NCBI RefSeq assembly: GCF_042649585.1
Contig: NZ_JBHRZM010000009.1
Location: 248,001 to 312,000, forward strand
Source: Helicobacter_F equorum
GTDB taxonomy: Bacteria > Campylobacterota > Campylobacteria > Campylobacterales > Helicobacteraceae
Length of the DNA: 64,000 nucleotides
Direction of reading: 5' to 3'
Below are positions 63,837-64,000 of the stretch, piece by piece. The position numbers were made by a program, and so were the translations under genes. The notes under the pieces are model-generated. The model was not told the DNA's origin, ran no database searches, and saw only the letters and a list, made by a program, of their open reading frames with translations. How positions within the stretch are numbered: position 1 is the first letter of the stretch; the number at the start of each line of letters is the position of its first letter.

Positions 63837-64000
63837 ATGAGTTCAAATGGACGAGAGAAAATATTTAGAGAATACGATATACGCGGTATTTTTGATAAAG
63901 ATCTTACACAAGATGTGGTATTTAATATCGGTAGGCTTTTGGGAGAGAGACTTAAAAAGCTTGGAGAAAGCAGTGTGAGTATTGGCATTGATGCACGCAC
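63837..64000 (+). CDS. phosphomannomutase/phosphoglucomutase (partial, N-terminus only)
   Basis: Fifty-four codons from ATG 63837 to the edge, reading MSSNGREKIFREYDIRGIFD. The REYDIRG motif marks the alpha-D-phosphohexomutase family. AAAGGAG precedes the start. Such enzymes supply sugar phosphates for surface polysaccharides. The catalytic serine lies beyond the window. Confidence 0.82.
   Translation, partial: MSSNGREKIFREYDIRGIFDKDLTQDVVFNIGRLLGERLKKLGESSVSIGIDAR

Overview
The window looks like a chromosomal segment of a Helicobacter species, most likely an enterohepatic one. It is AT-rich, about 95% of it is coding, and gene spacing is tight. Several blocks match gene orders I recall from H. 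pylori: rpoZ-spoT-tyrS-nitronate monooxygenase-amiA; exbB/exbD/tolA next to an ATP synthase operon that continues into parB-parA-birA; DUF2018-polyprenyl synthase-hemA-proS-hemC; panB-ruvB; ppiD-ftsA-ftsZ; and fliF-fliG-fliH-dxs. A monomeric isocitrate dehydrogenase, a YeiH-type transporter and some local order differ from H. pylori. I saw no rRNA, tRNA, insertion sequence, prophage or CRISPR array.

Layout. 1-2.3 kb (minus): tlyA (cut by the edge), a lipoprotein and dnaJ, coupled by TAATG junctions. 2.4-16.7 kb (plus): recR, cytochrome c, alr-serB, fliR, rpoZ-spoT, tyrS, a flavin oxidoreductase, amiA, a membrane protein, an Hcp-like Sel1 protein, a Na/Pi symporter and YeiH. 16.7-27.5 kb (minus): tolA/exbD/exbB, ATP synthase epsilon-beta-gamma-alpha-delta-b-b', parB-parA, birA and a nitrilase-like protein without catalytic Lys and Cys. 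27.6-31.1 kb (plus): purB and a restriction-modification locus (frameshifted nuclease, two methyltransferases). 31.1-34.4 kb: a TylF-like methyltransferase, feoA, hisD and an outer membrane protein. 34.6-42.9 kb (plus): the DUF2018/heme/proS block and gyrA. 42.9-57.1 kb (plus): a poly-G-controlled membrane protein, alcohol dehydrogenase, icd, a pseudouridine synthase, a frameshifted gene, lgt, panB, ruvB, ppiD, ftsA, ftsZ and a small membrane protein. 57.1-63.7 kb (minus): dxs, fliH, fliG, fliF and hisC. A phosphohexomutase begins at the right edge.

The most notable signals are two long poly-G tracts. One (G12) follows the start codon of a large polytopic membrane protein and puts it out of frame in this copy. 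The other (G9 on the minus strand) abuts the TATAAT box of a TylF-like methyltransferase. Both look like phase-variation switches, one translational and one transcriptional, on genes that plausibly modify surface glycans. Other unusual items are the broken nuclease of the restriction locus, the pseudo-nitrilase, a frameshifted gene resembling an anti-sigma ATPase, and a heptamer (AGATTCT/AGAATCT) that recurs strikingly in intergenic DNA.
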